Assembly: GCA_015233685.1 (NCBI GenBank)
Contig: JADFXF010000001.1
Span: forward strand, 1-58,913
Source: Nitrospirota bacterium
Lineage (GTDB): Bacteria > Nitrospirota > Thermodesulfovibrionia > Thermodesulfovibrionales > Magnetobacteriaceae
DNA length: 58,913 bases
Reading direction: 5' to 3'
Below the pieces are notes generated by a model, which saw only the letters and a program-made list of their open reading frames with translations, was not told where the DNA came from and ran no database searches. The translations under genes and the position numbers were made by a program. Numbering within the stretch: the stretch's first letter is position 1; each line of letters opens with the position of its first letter. Shown in pieces: positions 1-8,381 of this stretch.

Positions 1-289
1 GAAGCGAAACAAAGTAATACGATACTAAAAGGGCTATTGAATGTTGCCGTAATAGTGGCTCTCCCGTAGATTAGTAAATCATCTGGCAAACCTTAGTCCC
101 ATGAATTGTAATTATTCTTGATACCCCACACCTCTGCGGCAGACTCATCCCCACCTCAAAAAAAAAAGGGGGGGGGCTGCTTTACTATTGTGACACAGTC
201 TGCAAGCCGGAATGACGAAAAAGGGGCAAGAATGACAACAATCTAAGCAACTACCGCTTACTTATGATGGAGAACAGATTTACCGTGGA
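1..289. other. Intergenic stretch with A10-G9 homopolymer and a truncated repeat
   Basis: No coding region is visible downstream of the response-regulator stop. The sequence contains ten A followed by nine G at 158-176. At about 203-230 it carries a truncated arm of the inverted repeat found near 8.1 and 33.6 kb (the string CAAGCCGGAATGAC followed by an AAGGGGCAAG-like tail). Confidence 0.5.
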
Positions 290-1690
290 TTACCCCGGGG
301 CAGTTGTGTCTTTTGGGGGACGTGTCCCGTTGGGGATGTTGATGCCGAATTTCTCCAGCCTGTACCAGAAGGTTTTATAGCTCATACCGAGAAGCCGGGC
401 AGCCTTTGTCGCTACATTATTGGCCTTTCGCATCGCCTGTTTTAACAGTTTCTTCTCCAGCTCTTCAAAAATGATTCCCTCTTCGGGTATTTCTATGTCC
501 ATAATGTCGCAGGCAATCGGTTGCTTCAGCTCGCTTTTGACGTCCTCACTGCTTATGGCCGCGGCGTCGGCCATCAGTACCGCCCGCTCTATTACTGAAC
601 CAAGCTGGCGAATATTTCCAGGCCAGTGATAGTCTGTTAATAATTTGAGCGCCCCATTGTCTATGCCGCTTATCTGCTTTCCGAATTCCGCGTTGTATCT
701 GGAAATAAAGAAATTAACTAACAAGGGGATGTCCTCCTTTCTTTCTGTCAGGGGTGGTAGAGTTACTGTTACTACCTTTAGTCTGTAGTAGAGGTCTTCT
801 CTGAATTTCCCCGTTTCTATCTCCTTCTCAAGGTCTTTGTTGGTTGCCGCGATGAACCTGACATTGACCTTTATTGTATCTTTACCGCCAAGTCTGCGGA
901 CTTCTTTGTCCTGGAGGACGCGCAGGAGTTTAGTCTGGGTCAACAGGGACAGGTCGCCTATCTCATCAAGAAAGAGCGTGCCGCCGTCGGCGGATTCTAT
1001 TAAACCGGGCTTTCTGTGAGTTGCCCCTGTAAACGCACCGGGTTCGTGTCCAAAGAGTTCGCTCTCAATGAGATTGTCAGGGATAGCCGCACAGTTGATT
1101 GGGGTAAAAGGCGCGTTTTTGCGAGGACTGTTATAGTGAATGGCGCGGGCGATGAGTTCTTTTCCCGTGCCACTTTCGCCGTAGATTAGTACGGTAACAG
1201 GTGTGGCGGTTATCTTTTTTACGACATCTATCACCTCGGTCATCTTTTTCGAGCGTCCGATTATGCCCTCCATGTTGAATTTGTCAAAAAGTTCTCTGTG
1301 AAGCCGGATATTTTCCTTGAGCAGAGACATCCTCTCTGCGGCCTTGCCAACGACAAGCGTGATGACGTCTTTGTCAAGCGGCTTGATGAGGTAGTCAAAG
1401 GCTCCCTTTTTCATGGCCTCAACCGCGCTGTTGATTGTCCCATACGCGGTGATTACGATAACGGCCGGTCTGGATGAAGGCTCTTTGGGCAGGTGTTCAA
1501 GCATCTGGATGCCGGTCATCCCCGCCATGTTTAGGTCAGTAAGGACTACATCGGCATTTTGCTCATTGATTATCTTTAACCCCTGCTCGGCGCTTGCTGC
1601 CGCAAACACCTCATACCCCTCGTCTGCGAGGATGGTTTTTAGGATCCCCCGCTGTAATGGCTCATCATCTATTACAACAACTACTGCCAT
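290..1690 (-). CDS. Sigma-54-dependent NtrC-family response regulator
   Basis: A 466-residue transcriptional activator with the full NtrC architecture. The receiver domain (about 1-118) has the acidic pair DDE at 8-10, phospho-acceptor Asp52 (VVLTDLNM) and Lys103. The AAA+ domain has Walker A GESGTGKE at 171-178, the sigma-54 contact loop GAFTGA at 218-223 and Walker B TLFLDEIGDL near 240. A Fis-type helix-turn-helix ends the protein (NVATKAARLLGMSYKTFWYR). It is expected to remodel sigma-54 RNA polymerase when phosphorylated. Its start overlaps the end of the sensor kinase gene by 10 bp, so the two are co-translated and almost certainly a cognate pair. Targets are unknown; no convincing -24/-12 promoter was found nearby. 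Confidence 0.96.
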   Translation of the reverse strand: MAVVVVIDDEPLQRGILKTILADEGYEVFAAASAEQGLKIINEQNADVVLTDLNMAGMTGIQMLEHLPKEPSSRPAVIVITAYGTINSAVEAMKKGAFDYLIKPLDKDVITLVVGKAAERMSLLKENIRLHRELFDKFNMEGIIGRSKKMTEVIDVVKKITATPVTVLIYGESGTGKELIARAIHYNSPRKNAPFTPINCAAIPDNLIESELFGHEPGAFTGATHRKPGLIESADGGTLFLDEIGDLSLLTQTKLLRVLQDKEVRRLGGKDTIKVNVRFIAATNKDLEKEIETGKFREDLYYRLKVVTVTLPPLTERKEDIPLLVNFFISRYNAEFGKQISGIDNGALKLLTDYHWPGNIRQLGSVIERAVLMADAAAISSEDVKSELKQPIACDIMDIEIPEEGIIFEELEKKLLKQAMRKANNVATKAARLLGMSYKTFWYRLEKFGINIPNGTRPPKDTTAPG

Positions 1691-3171
1691 GCGGCCTCCA
1701 ATTTATGGGTGACTTCATTTTTGTCGCTTCCAACCCGGGAACTGTTCTCACATGGGCAGGGAAGGAATAATTTCACCTCCGAACCCGCCCCTGGCTCGCT
1801 GTAAAATTCAACCCTTCCCCCATGTTCTTCCATAACCCTGAAGGTCATCGGCAGACCAAGTCCGGGATGATTCTGCTTCGTTGAGAAAAATGGCTCGAAC
1901 AGCTTTGGCAGGTTCTCAGCCGGGACACCCGGCCCGTCATCTTCTATTGTAAGGATGAACTCGCTCTCTTTCACCTCGGTGGTTAACTTTAAAAGGCCGC
2001 CCGTGGATTTGATGCTGTTGATAGCCTGAAACGCGTTTGTTATGACGTTTAGTACGCAGGACTTAAACAAATCGGCATCAACATTGAGGGCCATGTCACT
2101 GCAGTAGTTCTTAATGATAACAATGCCGTCGGCCTCGGCCTTTGCCCACACGAGGGCTACGACATCCTCAAGGACATCGTTTATCTGCACCATTTTGGGG
2201 CTTATCTTTAGTGTCCTGCTGAACTCAAGGAAATCGTTGACAAGGTTGTTAAGCCTGCGGATTTCGTGCTTAATGCCGACGACAAGAGTGTTGAAATTTT
2301 CCAGTTTATCCTTGTCTTCGGGGGGGTATTTGCCGCTTATGTAGTCAATTGAAAGACTGATGAAATTTAACGGGTTTTTTATCTCATGGGCCATGTCGCG
2401 CGAGAGTTTGCCGAGGCCGGACAGATGCTCCGCCTCTCTCAGGCGTTCCTCAAGGTTTCTGCTCTCGCTTAATTTTTTGACCATATAATTGAAACTCTCC
2501 GAAAGCTGGCCAACCTCATCCTTTGTCTTTACCTCAATTTGCTGGGTTAAATCCCCCGCCGACACCCGCAGGGAGGCATCCGCCAGCCTCTTTATCGGCA
2601 GGGTTACTCTGCGCGAGAACACAAGCGCAATAAGCAGCCCTGTACCAAATACTAAGATTATTGTAAAGGTACGTTTTACCGTGTTCATCTTAATCAGGTC
2701 TGAGAAGTCGTCTTTATTTATCATCAGGTGGATATAGCCGTACTGCTGGCCGTCGGCCACAACGGGCACGATAACGTTATATGTCTTGCCTTCGTCAGAG
2801 ACATGCTCGCCGAGTTCCGCCTTGATGACCATCTCTTTTCTCTTATGCGAGATCGGCCTGCCAATTTTTTCCTGGTTAGTGCTGGCCACTATCTCGCTGT
2901 TATTGCTTATGATAGAGATCTCCTTGATGCCACGCTTATTCAACTCCGTAAGATACTGAGAAAGGCGTGACTCGCCGGTCTTTCCTGTGACCTCCTCGAC
3001 GCCAACCTGTATGGCCTTGGTGAGTTCGCCGGTTTGTCTTTCCACCTGCTGGAGAAGTTTGTGCTCCAATTGCAAATTAAACATCACAAGCATGAAGATG
3101 ATGGTGCACGTCAGGATGAGCATCATCGCAATCAGCTTTTTGTTCAGCGACAGTGCAAAGGGATTTTTCAT
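1681..3171 (-). CDS. Membrane sensor histidine kinase
   Basis: About 496 residues. A first membrane helix lies near residues 14-32, a periplasmic sensing region of roughly 135 residues follows (Cache-like by size and position), then a second helix (TFTIILVFGTGLLIALVFS), a HAMP linker, a HisKA domain with phospho-acceptor His in RDMAHEIKNPLNFI, and an HATPase domain with the N box (NVITNAFQAI), G1 (DDGPGVP) and G2 (HPGLGLPM). It should phosphorylate the sigma-54 regulator encoded just downstream. The reading frame opens at a TTG at 3180, but the ATG at 3171 (MKNPFALSLNKK) is the more natural start; the ribosome-binding site is poor either way. The divergent neighbour is a periplasmic binding protein, which may share its signal. 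Confidence 0.94.
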   Translation of the reverse strand: MKNPFALSLNKKLIAMMLILTCTIIFMLVMFNLQLEHKLLQQVERQTGELTKAIQVGVEEVTGKTGESRLSQYLTELNKRGIKEISIISNNSEIVASTNQEKIGRPISHKRKEMVIKAELGEHVSDEGKTYNVIVPVVADGQQYGYIHLMINKDDFSDLIKMNTVKRTFTIILVFGTGLLIALVFSRRVTLPIKRLADASLRVSAGDLTQQIEVKTKDEVGQLSESFNYMVKKLSESRNLEERLREAEHLSGLGKLSRDMAHEIKNPLNFISLSIDYISGKYPPEDKDKLENFNTLVVGIKHEIRRLNNLVNDFLEFSRTLKISPKMVQINDVLEDVVALVWAKAEADGIVIIKNYCSDMALNVDADLFKSCVLNVITNAFQAINSIKSTGGLLKLTTEVKESEFILTIEDDGPGVPAENLPKLFEPFFSTKQNHPGLGLPMTFRVMEEHGGRVEFYSEPGAGSEVKLFLPCPCENSSRVGSDKNEVTHKLEAAWQ

Positions 3172-3260
3172 AACCGCCAATAATTATAACATATTTATTA
3201 ATGATAAAAATGTTATACTTGCCGGATAACATTAAATTAAGGATTCACAGGGAGGTCAAC

Positions 3261-4460
3261 TTGAGATTGGCTAAAATAGCGGTGAAAGCGGCAATTTGGT
3301 TAGCTTTAGTCTCGGCATTAGCGCTTGGCAACGCGGCCGGTGCCGCGCCGACGAAAATAGAACAAGAGGGGCAGCCCATAAAAGCCGCGCTACTATATAA
3401 CAGTTCCGGCCCCATGGCCTCAATAGACGAGCCTGCGTATAAGGGTGCAATACTGGCGGCGAAGTTAATAAATGCAGCAGGAGGCATTACAGGCGGCCAA
3501 AAACTTGAGCTTATACCCACAGATACCGGCTCCAATATCGCAAAGGCAGGGTCAGCCGGCATGGACGAAAAGAATAAAGATGTTGTTGCCGCCATAGGCT
3601 ATGGTGACAGCGCCTTTGTTATCAGCGCCGCATCTCCTTTTGTAAACAAAGGGATTCCGTACATAACGCCTGGGGCTACGCTGCCCACACTCCCCGGAAT
3701 GCTCGGCGAACGTTTTTTTATGACGGCCTACGGTGACGATGGCCAGGGCCGGGCCATCGCCGACTATGCTTACAATAATCTGAACGTAAAAAGAATCGTA
3801 GTATGGACAGATACCTCAATGGCATTCACCTTAGCCGTGAGCGATTCTTTTAAGCGGCGATTTGCGGAATTGGGCGGGACAGTCCTCTACGAAGATCTTT
3901 TTAAGAGCGGTATGCCGGTGCCGCCTGATTTATCTAAAATGGTTGAAAGACTCAGGACAAACGAACCCAAACCGGAGGCCGTTTTTGTGGCCGCAATTGA
4001 AGAGGAGGCTGCCCTTTCGGTCAAACTACTGAGAAATGGCGGCATAGACATACCCATCGTAAGCGCGGACGGCTTTGACAGCCCGCTGGTAGAAAAGGCG
4101 GAAATGGCTAAACCCATCACTAATGTTTACTTTTCCACACACTCATACAGGGGAGAGACCCGCAAAGAGGTAACCGATTTCATTAAGGCATACAAAAAGG
4201 AATATGGCAAGGAACCCGACAATGCCTACGCGGCACTGGGATACGACGCCGTGAATATCCTTGCCGACGCGATAAGGCGTATCGGCAACTCAGGGGTGCC
4301 GGACAAGGACACCATATCAAAGGCGCTTTCTGAGACAAAGGATTTTAAGGCCGTAACCGGTGTGATAACGATGAGACCTAAGAGCCCACCCGAAAAATCT
4401 ATCGCCATCGCCGAAATCAAAGATGGTAAGTACACGGTGGTGCATACATGGAGACCTTAG
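3261..4460 (+). CDS. Periplasmic branched-chain amino acid-type binding protein
   Basis: ABC-transporter-type substrate-binding protein of the LivJ / periplasmic-binding type I fold, about 399 residues. The TTG at 3261 is chosen as start because GGGAGGT lies at 3250-3256 and translation then begins directly with a signal peptide (RLAKIAVKAAIWLALVSALALG, cleavage near AAGA). The ATG at 3201 would add a 20-residue polar extension before it. Family features include the opening IKAALLYNSSGPMAS, AYKGAILAAKLINAAGG, and the late YAALGYDAVNILADAI. No permease or ATPase gene is adjacent, so it may work with a remote transporter or as an orphan sensor for the divergent two-component pair. The ligand cannot be read from the sequence. 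Confidence 0.9.
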   Translation: MRLAKIAVKAAIWLALVSALALGNAAGAAPTKIEQEGQPIKAALLYNSSGPMASIDEPAYKGAILAAKLINAAGGITGGQKLELIPTDTGSNIAKAGSAGMDEKNKDVVAAIGYGDSAFVISAASPFVNKGIPYITPGATLPTLPGMLGERFFMTAYGDDGQGRAIADYAYNNLNVKRIVVWTDTSMAFTLAVSDSFKRRFAELGGTVLYEDLFKSGMPVPPDLSKMVERLRTNEPKPEAVFVAAIEEEAALSVKLLRNGGIDIPIVSADGFDSPLVEKAEMAKPITNVYFSTHSYRGETRKEVTDFIKAYKKEYGKEPDNAYAALGYDAVNILADAIRRIGNSGVPDKDTISKALSETKDFKAVTGVITMRPKSPPEKSIAIAEIKDGKYTVVHTWRP

Positions 4461-4465
4461 ACTGC

Positions 4466-4494
4466 TTGACGTCAAGAGGTGTTTGATATATCAT
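4466..4494 (+). promoter_or_regulatory. Sigma-70-like promoter of hslVU with palindrome over the -35 box
   Basis: TTGACG at 4466-4471 and TATCAT at 4489-4494 are separated by 17 bp. The -35 box lies inside a perfect 12-bp palindrome, CTTGACGTCAAG (4465-4476), a possible operator. Transcription would begin near 4501, just before the GGAGGA used by hslV. Confidence 0.6.
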
Positions 4495-4519
4495 TATGGC
4501 AGACAACGGAGGACATAAT

Positions 4520-5053
4520 TTGTTTCACAGTACGACGATACTTTGCGTTAGAAGAGGCGGTGATGTCGCCATTGCCGGAGATGGACAGGTTACCTTTGGG
4601 GCGACGGTTCTCAAACACAACGCGAGGAAGCTCAGAAGGATGTACAACGATAAGGTTGTCGCGGGGTTTGCCGGCGCAACGGCGGACGCCTTTACGCTGT
4701 TTGAGAAATTTGAGGGGAAACTCGAATCATACAGAGGGAATTTGTCGCGTGCCGCGGTTGAACTGGCAAAGGAATGGAGGACAGACAAAATCCTCAGGCG
4801 ACTTGAGGCCCTGCTGATTATAGCCGACAAGGAAGTGACCCTGATAGTGTCGGGAAATGGCGATGTTATTGAGCCTGAAAGGGGTGTCTCGGCCATAGGC
4901 TCTGGCGGGCCATATGCCCAGGCGGCGGCAAGGGCACTCTACGATAACACAGAACTCTCCGTAAGGGACATAACCGTAAAGGCGATGGAAATAGCCGCGG
5001 ATATTTGCATATATACGAATAAAAATATAATAGTCGAGGAACTCAATGGATAA
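4520..5053 (+). CDS. hslV: ATP-dependent protease proteolytic subunit HslV
   Basis: The threonine-protease subunit of HslUV (ClpQY), a cytoplasmic two-ring protease. The catalytic Thr follows a short propeptide ([13 protein letters not shown]), and the family block [10 protein letters not shown] is intact, as is [20 protein letters not shown]. The start chosen is TTG at 4520: it has GGAGGA at 4508-4513, and the likely promoter places the transcript start at about 4501, downstream of the ATG at 4496. The product is 177 residues, normal for the family. The gene overlaps hslU by 8 bp, so they are translationally coupled. Expression is likely heat-inducible, by analogy. Confidence 0.96.
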   Translation: MFHSTTILCVRRGGDVAIAGDGQVTFGATVLKHNARKLRRMYNDKVVAGFAGATADAFTLFEKFEGKLESYRGNLSRAAVELAKEWRTDKILRRLEALLIIADKEVTLIVSGNGDVIEPERGVSAIGSGGPYAQAAARALYDNTELSVRDITVKAMEIAADICIYTNKNIIVEELNG

Positions 5054-6386
5054 TCTTACACCAAGGAAGATAGTAGAGGAGCTGGATAAATATATAGTGG
5101 GGCAGGACAAGGCCAAAAAGGCCGTGTCAATAGCGCTGAGAAACCGCTGGCGGCGGCAGAAACTGGCGGCAGACCTCAGAGACGAGGTGCTGCCTAAAAA
5201 TATCATTATGATAGGTCCGACCGGCGTGGGTAAGACAGAGATTGCCAGAAGGCTGGCCAAGCTCTCCGCGGCACCGTTTATTAAGGTAGAGGCATCGAAA
5301 TTTACAGAGGTAGGCTATGTCGGCAGAGATGTTGAATCAATGATCAGAGACCTGACGGAGCTTGCCATAAATATGGTCAAAGAGGAGCATTTCGTAAAAA
5401 TACAGGAAAAGGCGAGGCTCATGGCAGAGGAGAAACTGCTTGACACGCTGCTTCCCCCTTTGAGGCAATCAAAGAATTCACCTGCCAACGCCGAGGAAAA
5501 ACAAAAGCAATCCGAAACAAGGGAAAAACTGAGGGAAAAACTCAAAGACGGCAAGTTCGAAAATAAATATGTTGACATAGACGTCAAAGAAAAGGTAATG
5601 CCCTTCGGCGTCATATCCAACATGGGCATGGATGACCTTGAGATGAATATCAAGGAGATCCTTGGGAATTTTCTGCCGGAAAAACAAAAGAAAAAGAAGA
5701 TGAAGGTCCCGGACGCCATGACTCAGTTCACAAAGGAAGAGGCCGGCAAGCTGATAGATATGGAGAAAGTCACAAAAGAGGCAATCCAGAGGACAGAGCA
5801 AACAGGCATAGTGTTCATTGATGAGATAGATAAGATTGCAAGCAAGGGGCAGTCGCACGGCCCCGATGTATCAAGAGAGGGTGTGCAGCGTGATTTACTG
5901 CCTATTGTGGAGGGCACGACGGTGACGACAAAGCACGGCTCGGTCAAAACCGACCATGTGCTTTTCATAGCGGCGGGGGCGTTTCATGTCTCAAAACCCT
6001 CTGACCTCATCCCTGAGCTACAGGGGCGTTTTCCAATACGGGTGGAACTTGACGCACTCGGCAAGGATGAGTTCATACGCATCCTGACCGAACCAAGCAA
6101 CGCACTGATAAAGCAATACGTGGCGCTGATGAATACAGAGGCAATAGAGCTTGATTTCATCACAGAAAGTATCGTTGAAATTGCCGAAATCGCCGCAACT
6201 GTAAATGAAAGGACAGAAAACATAGGTGCCAGACGCCTTCACACGGTATTGGAAAAACTCCTTGAGGACATCTCATTCGAGGCACCAGAACTGTCACCGG
6301 CAAAGATAACGATAGACTGCAAAATGGTCAGAGAGAAGCTCTCGGAGATAGTAAAGAACGAGGACTTAAGCCGATACATTTTATAA
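5046..6386 (+). CDS. hslU: ATP-dependent protease ATPase subunit HslU
   Basis: AAA+ unfoldase that feeds substrates to HslV. It is 446 residues, typical length. It starts with the family signature [20 protein letters not shown], then Walker [10 protein letters not shown] near residue 60, the charged intermediate (I) domain at about 110-240 (many K/E, including KEKVMPFGV), Walker [12 protein letters not shown], the arginine-finger region [11 protein letters not shown], and sensor 2 near NIGARRLHT. The C-terminal peptide LSRYIL is the tail that inserts into HslV and activates it. It is coupled to hslV by overlap and followed after 24 bp by rlpA. Confidence 0.98.
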   Translation: MDNLTPRKIVEELDKYIVGQDKAKKAVSIALRNRWRRQKLAADLRDEVLPKNIIMIGPTGVGKTEIARRLAKLSAAPFIKVEASKFTEVGYVGRDVESMIRDLTELAINMVKEEHFVKIQEKARLMAEEKLLDTLLPPLRQSKNSPANAEEKQKQSETREKLREKLKDGKFENKYVDIDVKEKVMPFGVISNMGMDDLEMNIKEILGNFLPEKQKKKKMKVPDAMTQFTKEEAGKLIDMEKVTKEAIQRTEQTGIVFIDEIDKIASKGQSHGPDVSREGVQRDLLPIVEGTTVTTKHGSVKTDHVLFIAAGAFHVSKPSDLIPELQGRFPIRVELDALGKDEFIRILTEPSNALIKQYVALMNTEAIELDFITESIVEIAEIAATVNERTENIGARRLHTVLEKLLEDISFEAPELSPAKITIDCKMVREKLSEIVKNEDLSRYIL

Positions 6387-6410
6387 CGATATAACACCTG
6401 AGAGAAAAAC

Positions 6411-7094
6411 TTGCGGGGCACGGCAATACTCATTATATCGGCGGTTATAGTTGTATGCGGTTGCACACACGCAGTAAGGGTGCCGCCACGAAGGGATGCC
6501 CGCGTACCTGAAACACCGCCAGTGACGGGGAAAACCCAGATGATAGCCTCATGGTACGGCCCGGACTTTCATGGCAAGCTCACCGCGTCGGGGGAAAGAT
6601 ACGACATGTACGCCATGACGGCGGCACACAAGACGTTGCCATTTGGCACTATCTTAAAGCTGACGAACCCCGACACCGGCGTCTCAGTGACAGTCACAGT
6701 AACCGACCGTGGGCCGTTTGTTGCTGGGCGGGACATAGATTTGTCATATCGCGCGGCCAAAGAAGTCGGCGTCATAGGACCGGGGGTGCTTGCCGTGATG
6801 GTGCAATACATGGGCAGGGACATGAAATATGCCAGATACGTAAGGGTCTCAGAATCCACAGGAAGCTCTTATACGATTCAGACAGCCGCATACGAGGACA
6901 GACAAAACGCGGAGAGATTAAAGGCCACCCTTGAAATGTCATACACAGGGGTATTCATAAAGCAGGCGGCCATAAACGGTAAGACATATTACAGGGTAAG
7001 GGTCGGTCATTACAGCGAAAAGGAAAAGGCTATGTCCAATGCCAAACGCCTTGCAAACGAGGGCTATGACACCTTCGTAACACCAAACGATTAA
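6411..7094 (+). CDS. rlpA: RlpA-like lipoprotein with DPBB and SPOR domains
   Basis: A 227-residue lipoprotein of the septal RlpA type. The start is TTG at 6411, preceded by a weak GAGAG. The N-terminus has a hydrophobic stretch ending in a lipobox-like VVCGC. The double-psi beta-barrel follows (ASWYGPDFHGKLTASGE, then TVTDRGPFVAGRDIDLS), carrying the His and Asp positions used for lytic transglycosylase activity in known RlpA enzymes. The last 75 residues form a SPOR domain (YTIQTAAYEDRQNAERLKA), which binds denuded septal peptidoglycan. It should act in the periplasm during daughter-cell separation. Co-directional with hslU and argB. Confidence 0.93.
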   Translation: MRGTAILIISAVIVVCGCTHAVRVPPRRDARVPETPPVTGKTQMIASWYGPDFHGKLTASGERYDMYAMTAAHKTLPFGTILKLTNPDTGVSVTVTVTDRGPFVAGRDIDLSYRAAKEVGVIGPGVLAVMVQYMGRDMKYARYVRVSESTGSSYTIQTAAYEDRQNAERLKATLEMSYTGVFIKQAAINGKTYYRVRVGHYSEKEKAMSNAKRLANEGYDTFVTPND

Positions 7095-7110
7095 GCCTAT
7101 GGAGGGGGAG

Positions 7111-7983
7111 ATGAGCATGAATTCGTTAATAGCAAAGGCCGGGGTGCTGATAGAGGCGCTGCCCTATATACGGAATTTTTACAAAAAGACCTTCGTGATA
7201 AAATATGGCGGGGCAGCCCAGACAGATGACTCATTGAAAGAGGCATTCTCAAGGAATATTGTACTGTTTAACCACATAGGGATAAACACGGTAATCGTCC
7301 ACGGCGGCGGGCCGCGAATTTCAAGGACGATGGAGCAGATGGGTAAATCCCCGCAGTTCATTCAGGGCCACCGTGTGACAGACAAGGAGACGATGGACAT
7401 AGTGGAAATGGTCTTGGGCGGCTTGATAAACAAGGAAATTGCGTCGTCAATCAACCGCGCCGGCGGCAATGCCGTGGGAATAACCGGAAAAGACGGCGGC
7501 CTGATTACGGCTGGTAAAAAATTCCTGCGCGGTGCCGACACCTCCCCCATAGACATCGGGCAGGTGGGACAAGTGACAGAGATAAATCCGGCGATTATCC
7601 ATGCCCTTGCAACGCAGGGATTTATCCCCGTGATAGCCCCGATAGGGGTATCAAAAGAGGGCGAGACACTCAACATAAACGCCGACTTCGCGGCCTCGGC
7701 AATCGCCGGGGCGCTGAGGGCTGAGAAACTGATACTACTGACAGACACCCCCGGCATACTGGACAAAGCCGGTGTTACTATCTCTACGATAAAAACGGGG
7801 AATTATTTGTCATACACCGAAGACGGCACGATAACCGGAGGGATGCTCCCAAAGATAAACGCCTGCATAGAGGCGCTTGCCGCTGGCGTCGGGAAAATAC
7901 ACATCATAGACGGGAGAATCCCAAATAGTCTGCTGCTTGAGATTTTTACACAAGAGGGAATTGGCACGGAGATAGTGCTTTAA
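7111..7983 (+). CDS. argB: Acetylglutamate kinase
   Basis: Catalyses the second step of arginine synthesis, ATP-dependent phosphorylation of N-acetylglutamate. Amino-acid-kinase fold of about 290 residues with the conserved FVIKYGGAAQTD near the N-terminus, VHGGGPRI for substrate binding, GKDGGLI, and NINADFAASAIAG. The end block GGMLPKINACIEAL is typical. The reading frame opens at an ATG at 7099, but that codon lies before a very strong Shine-Dalgarno tract (GGAGGGGGAG, 7101-7110). The real start is therefore ATG 7111 or 7117. Only 16 bp separate it from the rlpA stop, so it sits at the end of the hslVU operon. An hslVU-argB neighbourhood is also seen in some Desulfuromonadales. Confidence 0.97.
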   Translation: MSMNSLIAKAGVLIEALPYIRNFYKKTFVIKYGGAAQTDDSLKEAFSRNIVLFNHIGINTVIVHGGGPRISRTMEQMGKSPQFIQGHRVTDKETMDIVEMVLGGLINKEIASSINRAGGNAVGITGKDGGLITAGKKFLRGADTSPIDIGQVGQVTEINPAIIHALATQGFIPVIAPIGVSKEGETLNINADFAASAIAGALRAEKLILLTDTPGILDKAGVTISTIKTGNYLSYTEDGTITGGMLPKINACIEALAAGVGKIHIIDGRIPNSLLLEIFTQEGIGTEIVL

Positions 7984-8040
7984 ACACCTGTCTAAGAATC
8001 CCCCAATACTTGAGATGCCGCCCTGAAGCTGCCCTCTCTG

Positions 8041-8244
8041 CAGGGCAATCGCATTAGAAATTGCCTCCCTTATTTTTGTCATTCCGGCTTGTCCGGAATC
8101 TGTCCTTATGCCTCAGAATATGCACAATCATCATGAAACTCCCACTAAAGGGAAGATTCCGGACAAGCCGGAATGACGGCAAGGGGCAAAGCCGGAATTA
8201 TTGCATAGGTATCTTCTGATTTTTTTTCAAATGCGATTGCCCTG
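8041..8244. repeat. Nested inverted repeat (MITE-like), family A
   Basis: Two inverted repeats are nested. The outer arms are 15 nt and perfect (8041-8055 and 8230-8244, starting CAGGGCAATCGC). The inner arms are 23 nt and perfect (8078-8100 and 8155-8177, starting GTCATTCCGGCTTG). The inner arms recur unchanged at 33.5 kb. There is no ORF inside, so this is a non-autonomous element or a palindromic intergenic repeat. The 398-bp gap between argB and the next gene holds little else except a promoter at 8255-8284. Confidence 0.85.
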
Positions 8245-8254
8245 CCCTCCCTGT

Positions 8255-8284
8255 TTGACACATGCTATCGGATAGTGCTATATT
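8255..8284 (+). promoter_or_regulatory. Sigma-70-like promoter for the secreted repeat protein
   Basis: TTGACA at 8255-8260 and TATATT at 8279-8284, spacer 18 bp. Transcription would start near 8291, leaving a leader of about 90 nt before the gene at 8382. Confidence 0.6.
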
Positions 8285-8381
8285 GCTAACAGGTAGTCTG
8301 CTTCAAATGATACTAGCCACAAGCCTTGTGATTTTCAGGGTTAAAGATTGATTGCCATTGCCTGACTATGGAGGGATGCAG

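Noticed and set aside
3183-3188. TATAAT 11 bp before the sensor kinase ATG as leaderless promoter
   Set aside because: No -35 box at usual spacing; the region is simply AT-rich.
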